Shown here one piece after another: positions 22,983 to 31,976 of a DNA stretch of 50,121 bases; within the stretch, counting starts at the first letter, position 1; each line of letters opens with the position of its first letter. The notes beneath the pieces are model-generated. The model was given only the letters and a program-made list of their open reading frames with translations. It ran no database searches and was not told where the DNA came from. Both the position numbers and the translations under genes were made by a program. Location: the NCBI GenBank assembly GCA_016219065.1, contig JACRCK010000073.1, positions 1 to 50,121 of the forward strand. Direction: 5' to 3'. This stretch comes from Deltaproteobacteria bacterium. Lineage in GTDB: Bacteria; Desulfobacterota; RBG-13-43-22.

Positions 22983-24158
22983 TTACAACTGCTCGATCAA
23001 CCCAATCATCTCCCGCACCGCCTGATCCAATCCCACGTAGATGGCCCTCGCCATGATGCTGTGGCCGATGCTGTATTCCTCGATCTCTGCTACCCCGGCA
23101 AAGCGCTTGGTATTGACGTAGTTCAACCCGTGGCCGGCGCTGACCTTGAGTCCCAGGCCGGCGGCCTGTTCGGCCCCTTCCCGGATCCGCTCGAAGAGCT
23201 TGACGGCTTCCTTTTCGCTCCGGGCGTTGGCGTAGTGGCCGGTGTGGAGCTCCACGATGTCGGCGCCCACATCCCGGGAGGCCTGGATCTGAGCGGGATC
23301 GGCGTCGATGAAGAGGCTCACGGCGATGCGGGCCCGATGAAAGCGGCTGATGACCTGGGCGAGGTTCTTTTGCTGTTTGACGATTTCCAGCCCCCCCTCG
23401 GTGGTCAGTTCCTGCCGCTTTTCCGGCACCAGCGTGACGAAATCCGGTTTGACCTTCAGGGCGATGCGGATGATCTCCTCGGCCGCGCCCATCTCCAGGT
23501 TCAGCTTGGTCTGGACCGTTTCCTTTAGTAGCCGGAGGTCCCGGTCTTGGATGTGCCGGCGGTCTTCGCGTAAATGCACGATGATGCCTTCGGCCCCGGC
23601 CAGTTCGGCCATGCCGGCGGCCAGCACCGGGTCGGGTTCGCAACCCCGGCGGGCCTGCCGCAGGGTGGCCACGTGATCCACGTTGACGGCCAAACGCGCT
23701 TTGGTCATATAAGAATCCCTCCTTTGTTCTTTGCCCATTCGTTCCACGATCTCCCCGGTGCGCAGCTCCATGAGCCGTTCTTCTTCCGGGGACCGTTCAT
23801 GATCATAGCCCTGGAGGTGCAGCCAGCCGTGGGCGATCAGGGCGGCCACCCGATCAACCAGGGGCAGCCCCGCCTCCCGGGCCTCCCGGGCCGCTGTTTC
23901 CGTGGAAACCACGATGTCGCCCCAGAGGTGCGGATTCACTTCCCCGTAAGGGCCCTCCTGCATGGAAAAGGCCAGGACGTTGGTCGGCCCGGTGCGGTTC
24001 AAAAAGCGGCGGTTGTAGCGGCTGATTTCCCGGTCTTCCACCAGCAGCAGACTGACTTCACCGGCCTGCGGCTCCAAGGCCCGGCAGAAGGAGGTCGTCA
24101 TCCTTTCCACCTGGGCGGGACTGATCCGTTTCTGCCGGTTGTCGATCCGTATCTCCAT
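22983..24158 (-). CDS. YbeY rRNA-maturation endonuclease fused in frame to PdxJ
   Basis: One open frame of 391 residues. Residues 1-150 are YbeY, the zinc endoribonuclease for rRNA maturation and quality control: RTGPTNVLAF, and HGWLHLQGYDH with the metal ligands His110, His114 and His120. Residues 151-391 are pyridoxine 5'-phosphate synthase PdxJ, which joins 1-deoxyxylulose 5-phosphate and aminoacetone phosphate: MTKARLAVNVDHVATLRQAR, HLREDRRHIQD, HTGHYANA, YSIGHSIMARA. No stop separates them, but a strong internal ribosome site (23717-23725) can start PdxJ alone at 23708. So either a fusion protein, separate PdxJ, or both. The 5' end overlaps pgpH by 101 bases. Confidence 0.88.
   Translation of the reverse strand: MEIRIDNRQKRISPAQVERMTTSFCRALEPQAGEVSLLLVEDREISRYNRRFLNRTGPTNVLAFSMQEGPYGEVNPHLWGDIVVSTETAAREAREAGLPLVDRVAALIAHGWLHLQGYDHERSPEEERLMELRTGEIVERMGKEQRRDSYMTKARLAVNVDHVATLRQARRGCEPDPVLAAGMAELAGAEGIIVHLREDRRHIQDRDLRLLKETVQTKLNLEMGAAEEIIRIALKVKPDFVTLVPEKRQELTTEGGLEIVKQQKNLAQVISRFHRARIAVSLFIDADPAQIQASRDVGADIVELHTGHYANARSEKEAVKLFERIREGAEQAAGLGLKVSAGHGLNYVNTKRFAGVAEIEEYSIGHSIMARAIYVGLDQAVREMIGLIEQL
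23706..23725 (-). promoter_or_regulatory. internal ribosome site and start codon for pdxJ
   Basis: AAAGGAGGG (minus strand, 23725-23717), eight bases, then ATG at 23708-23706. This is close to a perfect Shine-Dalgarno and begins exactly where PdxJ homology begins, so independent PdxJ translation is likely even though the ybeY frame has no stop. Confidence 0.7.
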
Positions 24159-26475
24159 CAGTTTTCTTTCTCCCGGTAGGGGGTTTGGCGGCCGAGCCCG
24201 GGTACTCGATCCGGTGGTGAAAGATGCCGTTCAGTATTTTATTGAAACTGACGGCAATCCGGTTCAGGTCTTTCAGCGTGATTTCACATTCATCCAACTG
24301 CCCGTCGGAAAAGGTGTCATTGATGATCCGGTGCACCAGCCCCTGGATCCGGGCCGGCGTGGGATCGACCAGGGTCCGGGAGGCGGCCTCGATGGCGTCG
24401 GCCAGCATCACCAGACCGGCTTCCTTGGTCTGCGGCTTGGGGCCCGGATAGCGGAAGTCCTCCATGGAAACCGCGGCCGGATCGCCCCCTTTCAGCTCCA
24501 GGGCTTTCTGATAAAAAAAAGAGATCAGCCGGGTCCCGTGATGTTGCTGGATAATGTCGATGATCGGCTCCTCCAGCTTGGCCTGCCGGGCCATCTCCAC
24601 CCCGTCCTTGACATGGGAGATGAGGATCAGGCTGCTCATGGAGGGGGCCAGTTTTTCGTGCTTGTTCTCCCCGCCGGGCTGGTTTTCAATAAAATACTGG
24701 GGCTTCTGCGTCTTGCCGATGTCGTGATAATAGGCGCTGACCCGAGCCAGCAGGGGTTTGGCCCCGATCGCTTCGGCCGCGGCCTCCACCATATTGCCGA
24801 CAATGATGCTGTGGTGGTAGGGTCCCGGGGCCTGGACCGTCAATTCGCGCAGCAGGGGCTGATCCATGCTGGCCCGTTCCAGCAGGCCCATTTCGGTGGT
24901 GTAGCCGAAGAGCTTTTCCACCAGGGGGCTGAAGCCGGTCACCACGACGCCGGTCAAAACCCCGCCCGAAACGCCGAACACCATATCGGCCAGATTGTCC
25001 CAGTAAAAAAAATGATTCTCCATCATCCGCAGGGCGGCCAGGCTGGCCAGGTTGATCCCCCCCAGGACCAGGCCCAGTCGCAACAGGTCCCAGCGTTTGT
25101 GGGAGATGCGCTGACTCTGGGAAGTCCAGAGCCCGGCGACGGCAAAATACAGGGCCAATCCCGGACCGCCCTCCAGGAACAGGGCCACCAGAGAGGCCTG
25201 CACCAGGGTAAAGAGAATGCTGACCTGCGCCCCCAGGGCCAGACTGATCATCATGGGCGCGGCGGCCAGTGGAATGGCCAGCAGGGCGCTGCGGGGGTTG
25301 ACGGCGGGAACGCCGCTGACCAGAATCTGGGTCACCAGGTCCGCGGTGCGGATGCTCAGAAAGGAAAGGGCCAGCAGGGCGGTCAAAAAGGCCAGGTCCC
25401 GCCAGTTGTCGACCGCCATCCGGCAGCCGGAGATGATCATCCGGTAGGCCATGAAAAAAAATACGCCCAGCAGGCAGGCCAGCCCGATGGAGGTCACCAG
25501 GACCTCCAGCCCCTGTTTCCGGAGTTGCCCCTGGAGTTTTACCAGGGCGGCTTCGTCGATCCTTTGCCCTTCCCGGACAATGACCTCCCCCTTCTTGATC
25601 TGGGAAAAAACGGGCCGGGTCTGCTGGACGGCCCTTTCCCGCCGCAGCTCCGTGCCCTTCTTGTTCAAGGTCAGGTTCGGCGCAATCAATTTTTGGGCCA
25701 GAGAAATCGCCACCCGCCGGGCGTCACCCCGGATACCGGTCAGCAGGTAGGCCGATCGTTTTTCCAGGCGGTCCCGGGCTTCGTCCAGATCCGGAAACCG
25801 TTCGATCTCCCTGATCCGCAACTCCATTCCGGAGGGCAGCTTGCGGATCACGATCCCTTTCCCCTGCGCATTCATCAGGGCCAGTTTATTGCCCACCACC
25901 CCCTCGGCCAGTACGGATTGCACGATCCGATTCAAGCCTTCCTCCAGGGTCGGGGAAAAACGATTTTGAGCCAGCACGTTGAACTCGAAGGGCGTCAGTT
26001 CGATCCCCCAGACTTTTTCCAACCGCGACCGGCTGTCGGGCGCAAAAGCCGCTGCGCCGTCCCGTCCAGATTTCATATTGTCCCGCGCCGTTTGAAAAGC
26101 CTGACTGATCCGCCGCTGTAAGGCCGGGCCGGCCTCCTCGTCAAAATCGTAGACGTCCGCTACCGCCTGGGCCGCCTCCTTTTTTTTCTGTTCTGTGCCC
26201 TCCCGGTCCTCCACCAGGACGTCCTGTCTGGCTTTCAGATCAAAAGGCGCCAGTTCCCCGAGGTGATACGACCGGGGCGGGATGATCAGGCTGGGGGCAT
26301 CGACCACCATGATCAGCAGGCAGAGCAGCACCAGCAGGGACGACTTCCCCCGCAGCAGCCCCCCAAATTTTTCCCCCAACTGCCGGAGGCGTTCTTTCCA
26401 GGGCCGGGCTTCGCTTTCCTCTTTCCGGGTTATCCGGAAAGGCTTATGCTTCCGTTCGCGTTCGGAGCGTTCCAC
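24058..26475 (-). CDS. pgpH: 7TM-HD family c-di-AMP phosphodiesterase (PgpH type)
   Basis: Inner-membrane hydrolase of the 7TMR-HDED/HD class; characterised PgpH proteins degrade cyclic di-AMP to pApA. Order in 805 residues: basic cytoplasmic start, one membrane helix (~45-62), a long extracytoplasmic domain (~70-330, PPRSYHLGELAPFDLKARQD), a cluster of about seven membrane helices (~335-530), then the HD domain with YHHSIIVGNMVEAAAEAIG, YYHDIGK, HVKDGVEMA and IIQQHHGT. The catalytic domain normally ends near FNKILNGIFHHRIEYPG; a 45-residue basic/acidic tail follows and overlaps ybeY. GTG start 9 bases after phoH. Substrate is inferred from family. Confidence 0.9.
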   Translation of the reverse strand: MERSERERKHKPFRITRKEESEARPWKERLRQLGEKFGGLLRGKSSLLVLLCLLIMVVDAPSLIIPPRSYHLGELAPFDLKARQDVLVEDREGTEQKKKEAAQAVADVYDFDEEAGPALQRRISQAFQTARDNMKSGRDGAAAFAPDSRSRLEKVWGIELTPFEFNVLAQNRFSPTLEEGLNRIVQSVLAEGVVGNKLALMNAQGKGIVIRKLPSGMELRIREIERFPDLDEARDRLEKRSAYLLTGIRGDARRVAISLAQKLIAPNLTLNKKGTELRRERAVQQTRPVFSQIKKGEVIVREGQRIDEAALVKLQGQLRKQGLEVLVTSIGLACLLGVFFFMAYRMIISGCRMAVDNWRDLAFLTALLALSFLSIRTADLVTQILVSGVPAVNPRSALLAIPLAAAPMMISLALGAQVSILFTLVQASLVALFLEGGPGLALYFAVAGLWTSQSQRISHKRWDLLRLGLVLGGINLASLAALRMMENHFFYWDNLADMVFGVSGGVLTGVVVTGFSPLVEKLFGYTTEMGLLERASMDQPLLRELTVQAPGPYHHSIIVGNMVEAAAEAIGAKPLLARVSAYYHDIGKTQKPQYFIENQPGGENKHEKLAPSMSSLILISHVKDGVEMARQAKLEEPIIDIIQQHHGTRLISFFYQKALELKGGDPAAVSMEDFRYPGPKPQTKEAGLVMLADAIEAASRTLVDPTPARIQGLVHRIINDTFSDGQLDECEITLKDLNRIAVSFNKILNGIFHHRIEYPGSAAKPPTGRKKTDGDTDRQPAETDQSRPGGKDDDLLLPGLGAAGR

Positions 26476-26484
26476 GGGGCGGGC

Positions 26485-27366
26485 TTAACCTGGGGGGAAC
26501 CGGGACCCGGGTCCCCGCTGTTCCAGTTCTTCGTAGGCCTGAATGATCTCCTGGACCAGCGGGTGCCGGATGACGTCTTTCTTGGAAAAATACACGAAGC
26601 CGATGCCCTTGATCCCTTCCAGGATGCGCCGGGCCTCCACCAATCCGGACACCTTTCCTTCCGGCAGGTCGATCTGGGTCACGTCGCCCGTAATCACCGC
26701 CTTGGAACTGAAACCCAAACGGGTCAGGAACATCTTCATCTGTTCCGAGGTGGTATTCTGGGCTTCGTCCAGAACGACGAAGGAATCATTGAGGGTCCGC
26801 CCCCGCATGAAGGCCAGCGGCGCCACTTCGATCACCCCCCGTTGGACCAGCTTGCTGGCCTTCTCGAAATTCATCATGTCGTGCAGGGCGTCATAGAGGG
26901 GCCGGAGATAGGGGTTGACCTTCTCGTAGAGGTCACCCGGAAGAAAGCCGAGTTTTTCACCCGCTTCCACGGCCGGGCGGGCCAGCACGATGCGGATCAC
27001 CTCGTTTTTCATCAGGGCCGCCACGGCCATGGACATGGCCAGATAAGTCTTGCCGGTTCCGGCCGGGCCGATGCCGAAAACGATGTCGTGGCGACGGATG
27101 GCCTCGATATATTCTTTCTGACTTTGCGTTTTCGGAGTAATGATCCTTTTCTGCGAGGTAATGTAAACGGCGTCCAGAAACACTTCCTGGAGGCTGCCTC
27201 GGGGATTTTCCTGGAGGAAGCGAATGGCGAATTCAATGTCGTTGGCGTAGAGGGGGTACCCCTTCTTGAGCATCTCGTACAGCTCGAGGAAGAGCTTTTC
27301 CCCCACCAGGAGATCCGCCGGTTCTCCCCGCAACTGGACGGTATTGCCCCGGGTGGAAATCTTCAA
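26485..27366 (-). CDS. phoH: PhoH-family ATPase (PhoH-like)
   Basis: Cytoplasmic P-loop ATPase, usually beside ybeY and linked to rRNA/RNA handling. [12 protein letters not shown] is the Walker A site, [10 protein letters not shown] the Walker B, and [17 protein letters not shown] follows. 293 residues from the first usable start, a TTG at 27366 with no ribosome site. Homology-like sequence continues upstream in frame ([19 protein letters not shown], codons back to about 27480 and open to 27567), but no ATG, GTG or TTG occurs there, so the real start is unresolved. First gene of phoH-pgpH-ybeY/pdxJ. Confidence 0.9.
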   Translation of the reverse strand: MKISTRGNTVQLRGEPADLLVGEKLFLELYEMLKKGYPLYANDIEFAIRFLQENPRGSLQEVFLDAVYITSQKRIITPKTQSQKEYIEAIRRHDIVFGIGPAGTGKTYLAMSMAVAALMKNEVIRIVLARPAVEAGEKLGFLPGDLYEKVNPYLRPLYDALHDMMNFEKASKLVQRGVIEVAPLAFMRGRTLNDSFVVLDEAQNTTSEQMKMFLTRLGFSSKAVITGDVTQIDLPEGKVSGLVEARRILEGIKGIGFVYFSKKDVIRHPLVQEIIQAYEELEQRGPGSRFPPG

Positions 27367-27726
27367 ACCGAGACGCTGTTCGATGATTTTTACGTTTTGG
27401 TTGTGTTCGCCGAACAGGGTTTGGGCCAGTTGGTTATCCTCAAACCCGAGGCGGCGGCTCAGGTCCCCGGCGGCGGTTTCTGGTTCTAACGGTTCCGTGT
27501 CTTTTCCCCTTCCCCGCGGATGTATTCGGCCTGCATCATAACATTTTTTGGAAATTCCAGATATTTATTTATGACGCGGCTCCCTATCCGTGGGGAGAAA
27601 GGGGACCAGAGAATTTTCTTGACTATCGCCCCCCCCTTTGGTACCAAACAGGAGGACGGCAACTCGTGGGGGCCGGGACTCCCGGAGCAAAATGAACAAT
27701 CCGATTGCCAGAGCCGAGGGTTATTT

Positions 27727-28305
27727 ATGAACCTATTGGATATCGCTATTCTGATTGTCGTGATACTGATCACGGTTCGGGGTTTTTTTCGCGGGATCAT
27801 CCAGGAGGCGGCTACCCTGGTCGGGGTGATCGTCAGTTTTTTTATGGCCTGCTATTACTACGGTAATCTGGCCCGCACCCTGCAGCGCTTCCTGCCGGGA
27901 AGTCCCGCCCTGTTCAGTATCCTGGCCTTTATCATTCTTTTCGGATTAAGCCTGTTCCTGTTTCACGTCTTCGGGCTGCTCCTCAAAAAGGTGGTCCACT
28001 TCAGCCTGCTGGGTTGGGCCGATCGCGTGCTGGGCGGCTTTTTCGGGTTACTCAAAGCCGGGGTGCTCGTATTTATACTGGTCACCCTGCTGACCCTGGT
28101 CCTGCCCAAGACCAACAGTCTGCTCAATAACTCCCGCCTGTTCCCCTGGGCCATTTCCCTAACCGACCACCTGACCCTGCTCATCCCCACTAAAATTAAA
28201 GATGATTTTTACCAAAAGAAACAGGACTTCCTCGACTTCTGGTCGACCCGGGAGAAAAAGATAAAAGGCCTGCAGCGTTACCCCGACCGTGAAACCAAAC
28301 GCTAA
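27727..28305 (+). CDS. cvpA: CvpA-family membrane protein
   Basis: Inner-membrane protein of the colicin V production/CvpA family; in enterics linked to purF context and envelope stress, exact activity unknown. 192 residues: four hydrophobic segments (about 4-24, 28-48, 61-84, 99-122) with the family opening LDIAILIVVILITVRGFFRG, then a polar ~60-residue tail. The frame is open from 27520, but the ATG at 27727 after GAGGG matches the family N-terminus. Overlaps mazG by 17 bases. Confidence 0.85.
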   Translation: MNLLDIAILIVVILITVRGFFRGIIQEAATLVGVIVSFFMACYYYGNLARTLQRFLPGSPALFSILAFIILFGLSLFLFHVFGLLLKKVVHFSLLGWADRVLGGFFGLLKAGVLVFILVTLLTLVLPKTNSLLNNSRLFPWAISLTDHLTLLIPTKIKDDFYQKKQDFLDFWSTREKKIKGLQRYPDRETKR

Positions 28306-29077
28306 GGGCGCGGTCTCCTTCGACGATCTCCGGCAACTCCTGATCCGCCTGCGCAGCCCCGGGGGTTGCCCCTGGGACCGCCAGCAGACCCCGGAAAGCC
28401 TGAAAACCTATCTGCTGGAAGAGACCTACGAACTGGCCGAGGCCCTGGACCGGCAGTCCCCCGCGGAGATCCAGGAGGAACTGGGGGACCTGTTGTTCAT
28501 CCTGCTCTTTATCAGCCGAGTCTATGAAGAACGGGGGGCTTTCGATCTGGACCGGGTCCTTACGACCATCCATCAAAAAATGGTCCGCCGCCATCCCCAT
28601 GTCTTCGGGGAGGCCGATTGGAAAAAAGCCGAAGAAGTCGTCAAGGGGTGGCAGACCATCAAGGCCGAAGAAAACCCGGAGAAAAATCCCTTTGACTCCA
28701 TCCCCGCCGCCCTGCCCAGCCTGCTCAAGGCCCATCGCCTCTCCCAGCGGGCCGCCGGCCTGGGGTTCGAATGGCCGGACTTGGCGGCGGTGGTCAAAAA
28801 AGCGCATGAAGAAATGGCCGAACTGGAAGAGGCGCTCCGGGAAAGCGATCCGGAGGCCGCCCGGGAGGAACTGGGCGATCTCTTGTTTGTGCTGGTCAAT
28901 CTGGGCCGGTTATTGGGAACCACGGCGGAAAATATTCTCCGGCAGACGAACCTGAAATTTCAAAAACGGTTTTTGCGGCTCCTGGCGGACCCGGATTTCC
29001 AGGGCGCCGGCACCGCGGCCCGGACGGCCGAGGAGTGGACCGCCCGGTGGAACCGGACCAAAACGGATCCGGACTAA
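28289..29077 (+). CDS. mazG: nucleoside triphosphate pyrophosphohydrolase MazG
   Basis: Hydrolyses (d)NTPs to monophosphates plus PPi, house-cleaning and possibly (p)ppGpp-linked. Two tandem MazG domains in 262 residues: first [18 protein letters not shown] with [11 protein letters not shown] and [12 protein letters not shown] (ExxE-ExxD metal site), second [11 protein letters not shown] with [16 protein letters not shown] start inside the cvpA 3' end, suggesting coupled translation. Ends in a 4-base convergent overlap with the glycosyltransferase gene. Confidence 0.95.
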   Translation: MKPNAKGAVSFDDLRQLLIRLRSPGGCPWDRQQTPESLKTYLLEETYELAEALDRQSPAEIQEELGDLLFILLFISRVYEERGAFDLDRVLTTIHQKMVRRHPHVFGEADWKKAEEVVKGWQTIKAEENPEKNPFDSIPAALPSLLKAHRLSQRAAGLGFEWPDLAAVVKKAHEEMAELEEALRESDPEAAREELGDLLFVLVNLGRLLGTTAENILRQTNLKFQKRFLRLLADPDFQGAGTAARTAEEWTARWNRTKTDPD

Positions 29078-30042
29078 TCCGGCCCCGGCCTTTCCCCGTC
29101 TTTTTTTTCCAGATCGATCTTCCGCAGGCGATAAACCACCTCTTCCAGGATCTTGCGGTTGGACCCGATCAGGTCGGCCAGGAGGCCGATCAGCAGGACC
29201 TGAAAACCCACAATCAAAAAGACCGCCGCCAGGATCACCGATTGGACGTGGCCGCTCCCCTGTCCGGTCAGAAATAAATAGAGATACCGGAGGGCCAGCA
29301 AGCCTCCCCCGGCCGTCAACAGGGCCCCGCTGATGGTGAAGACCCGTAAAGGCCGGTAGGTGGTATAGGCCCGGATGATAGTCGCGGTCGAATGGCCGAG
29401 ATAATGTTTCAGGCTGCGCATCAGGCGGGACTTACGGGTGGGCGGATTGACACCTACGGCCACGGTCCCCACCGTTATCTTGCGGGCTCCGGCCTGGATC
29501 ATCGTCTCCAGCGTATAGGAATAATCGCTCAAGACCAGGGTCCGCAGTGCCGCCTCGCGGCTTAAGGCCCGAAAACCGCTGGTGGCGTCGGGAACGACCA
29601 ACCCCGCCGCCTGCCCCACCACCCAGCTTCCCAATTGCTGCAGGCGCCGCTTGTAAAAGGGGAAGCTCGCGAGTTTCCCCACGCCGCGGTCGCCGACGAT
29701 CAGGTCCGCCTTCCCCTCCAAAATAGGCTGCACCAGCCGAGACAAGTCCGCGCCTCGATACTGGTTATCCCCGTCGGTATTGACGATGATATCGGCCCCG
29801 CGGCGGAGGGCTTCCTCCAGGCCGGCCCAGTAGGCCTTGGCCAAGCCCTTATGCCCTTTCAGGGTCAACACCCGGTGGACCCCCAGGGACCTGGCCACTT
29901 CCGCGGTCCGGTCGCTGCTCCCGTCGTCGATGACCAGGAATTCAATCACCTGGATTCCGGGGATCTCCCGGGGCAGGTCCCGCAAGGTCTGGGGGAGTGT
30001 TTCCTCCTCATTGTAACAGGGAATTTGAATGATGAGCTTCAT
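29074..30042 (-). CDS. family 2 glycosyltransferase with C-terminal membrane helices
   Basis: 322 residues. The N-terminal GT-A fold opens [16 protein letters not shown], with [10 protein letters not shown] and NTDGDNQY (DxD-type metal site). Two hydrophobic segments near the C-terminus (about 238-260 and 270-293) resemble polyprenyl-phosphate glycosyltransferases (DPM/GtrB type), which load a sugar onto a lipid carrier at the inner membrane. The gene upstream on the same strand encodes a polytopic GT-C-like protein that could use such a donor; this pairing is inference. Substrate sugar unknown. Confidence 0.88.
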   Translation of the reverse strand: MKLIIQIPCYNEEETLPQTLRDLPREIPGIQVIEFLVIDDGSSDRTAEVARSLGVHRVLTLKGHKGLAKAYWAGLEEALRRGADIIVNTDGDNQYRGADLSRLVQPILEGKADLIVGDRGVGKLASFPFYKRRLQQLGSWVVGQAAGLVVPDATSGFRALSREAALRTLVLSDYSYTLETMIQAGARKITVGTVAVGVNPPTRKSRLMRSLKHYLGHSTATIIRAYTTYRPLRVFTISGALLTAGGGLLALRYLYLFLTGQGSGHVQSVILAAVFLIVGFQVLLIGLLADLIGSNRKILEEVVYRLRKIDLEKKDGERPGPD

Positions 30043-30113
30043 GGATCGCTTTTTTCCGGTCCTGGGAACGGGGTTGAACCGCTGGCTATAGTAAAACCTT
30101 CTGTATTAAAATG

Positions 30114-31955
30114 TCAAGGAAGCTTAAAAAGATACACCGGGCCCTGGCGGTAGACCAGCGTTAGACCCGGGCAAGCGGCCAGGGTTCGGGGGGCAAGCGC
30201 CCCTTCCCCCTCCCGGGTGTAGACATGGGTCAGGCCCTGGCTCCGCACCAGGTCCCAGAAGGCCGGGTCGCAGCCTGCCATTTGGAGGGTTGGCTTCACC
30301 CTTTGATTGATTTGGTCGATCAGTTCCGGGCCGCCGAACCCATATAAAAGGGGAGGCAGGGACGACCAGCGGCCGGTTAAGGGGGTGATCCAGAAGCCGC
30401 CGTCCAACCCTCTGTAAATCCCCCATTGCCAGGGGGCCGCCCTGATCAGGAAACGGGCCCGGGCCGAGGTGTTGTCAGCTAGCCAGCGGATGGCCTGCCG
30501 ATCGTCCGGTCCGGCCAGGATCGTCTCGGGTTTGATGATGAACCGGGTTTCCTGGAGTCCCCAGATCACCAGGGCCAAGAGCAGGGTCAGGGCTATTTTA
30601 TCGGCATAGGGCGCAAGTCTCCTGCGTTTCAGCCGGACGAAGGCTTCCCAGGCAAAGTGAGCGGCCAGCAGGCAGACCGGCAAAAACAGGACGATGGCCA
30701 GGTGGTCCGGCCGAAAGGGTGAAATACGGAACCCCCAGGGGATGACGCCCAGCCCCAGGAGTAAACCCCACCCCGCCAGGGGACGGAGCCGGGGCTCCCG
30801 CCAGGCCCAGACCAGTCCCGGCAAGGCCAGCAGGATCAGGAAGTAGTTTCGCAGGGGACCCAGGAGATAGACCAAATAAGGCCCGTACCCGCTGAAATAA
30901 GTCTGGTCCAGGGGCCGGACCGGAGAGTTGAACTGAACCGCAAAATAGGGTTTGGCCGGACCCCACAACCAGAGCAGCCAGGGCAGGAGGATTACCGCGC
31001 CGGCTAAAAAGCCGGCCAGGGGTCTCAGGATCGTTTCCCGCCCTTTTATTTTTCCCCACACCGCCGTCCAGGCCCCTGCACCCAGGAGCGCTAGGGCAAA
31101 AATTCCCAGCAGGCCCGCGGCAAAATAATGGGCCAGACCGGTTCCCGCCGTCAGCAGCGCCTGTTGAACGAAAGGAAAGACGGACCGGCCGGGCCGTCGG
31201 GCCCCCAAGGCCGCCCCCATGGCCAGCGGCAGCAGCACCAGCCCGCAGAGCAGGGAATAGCGGCCCCCGGTGGCATAGTAGGCCGGCATCTGTGAAACGA
31301 CCCCGGAAAGCAGCGCGGCCAGACCGGCCCGGGCCGGTTCCGGCCAGACCTTCCGCCCTAAATAGTACAGCGACAAGGAAATCAAGGCGTTTAAAAGCTG
31401 CCCCATCCAGAGGGCGGCCTGTTCCAGCGCCGCCCCGGAAAGAGCGGCGAACAGGGCCGTCAACACGTGGAACCCGAAGTGATAAAAAAAAGGAACCGGC
31501 AGATAAGGGTTCAGGTCGGCGGGCAGCCCCCCCACCTCCAGGATCTTGCGGACGATGAGGACGTGGTGCGGGGCGTCCACCCAGGGTGGAAAAGCCAGAC
31601 CTCGAACCTGATAAAAACGCCAGCCGATCAAAGCGAGCAGGAGGAAAAGAAAAAGCCAGCGCCCGGGGCCGAAAAGCCGGGTTCTCCGGTGGAGCATTTT
31701 ACCGGTCAGACCGAACAAGGCCAACCCGGCATAGAGGCCTAGGAGACCGCCGCCGGTAACCGGCCGCTGCACCAGCCAGAAAAACAGGGCGGCCAGGGCG
31801 GTGAGGGCGATACTCAAGCCGACGGCTTCGGCCAGCCATTCCGGAAAATCCCGGTCCGGTGCCGGCCGCCAGGCCAGGAAGGCCCCGCCCGGGAGCAAGA
31901 GGATGACCAGGGCGGCTAAACCAGATTTTAAGAAAAGCAGGACCGGAAAATCCAC
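30114..31955 (-). CDS. large polytopic membrane protein, GT-C glycosyltransferase-like
   Basis: 613 residues with roughly a dozen hydrophobic segments from residue 8 to about 480, then a ~130-residue soluble C-terminal domain. After the third segment comes RGLAFPPWVDAPHHVLIVRK, an acidic first-loop motif placed as in GT-C enzymes that use polyprenyl-phosphate sugars; SRYSLL-type and FYHFGFHVLTALF segments follow. I cannot assign a named family. GTG start. It sits directly upstream of a GT2 gene, ~70 bases away, so the two may act in one glycan or lipid-sugar pathway. Confidence 0.6.
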   Translation of the reverse strand: MDFPVLLFLKSGLAALVILLLPGGAFLAWRPAPDRDFPEWLAEAVGLSIALTALAALFFWLVQRPVTGGGLLGLYAGLALFGLTGKMLHRRTRLFGPGRWLFLFLLLALIGWRFYQVRGLAFPPWVDAPHHVLIVRKILEVGGLPADLNPYLPVPFFYHFGFHVLTALFAALSGAALEQAALWMGQLLNALISLSLYYLGRKVWPEPARAGLAALLSGVVSQMPAYYATGGRYSLLCGLVLLPLAMGAALGARRPGRSVFPFVQQALLTAGTGLAHYFAAGLLGIFALALLGAGAWTAVWGKIKGRETILRPLAGFLAGAVILLPWLLWLWGPAKPYFAVQFNSPVRPLDQTYFSGYGPYLVYLLGPLRNYFLILLALPGLVWAWREPRLRPLAGWGLLLGLGVIPWGFRISPFRPDHLAIVLFLPVCLLAAHFAWEAFVRLKRRRLAPYADKIALTLLLALVIWGLQETRFIIKPETILAGPDDRQAIRWLADNTSARARFLIRAAPWQWGIYRGLDGGFWITPLTGRWSSLPPLLYGFGGPELIDQINQRVKPTLQMAGCDPAFWDLVRSQGLTHVYTREGEGALAPRTLAACPGLTLVYRQGPVYLFKLP

Positions 31956-31976
31956 GCAAGTCCCCGTGAGGTCCGG

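Noticed and set aside
22882..23643. 253-codon minus-strand frame overlapping pdxJ
   Set aside because: Arg/Gly-rich shadow in another frame of pdxJ.
24139..26121. 660-codon plus-strand open frame opposite pgpH
   Set aside because: Low-complexity, Gly/Gln/Asp-rich translation typical of the antisense of a GC-rich gene; the minus strand has clear 7TM-HD homology.
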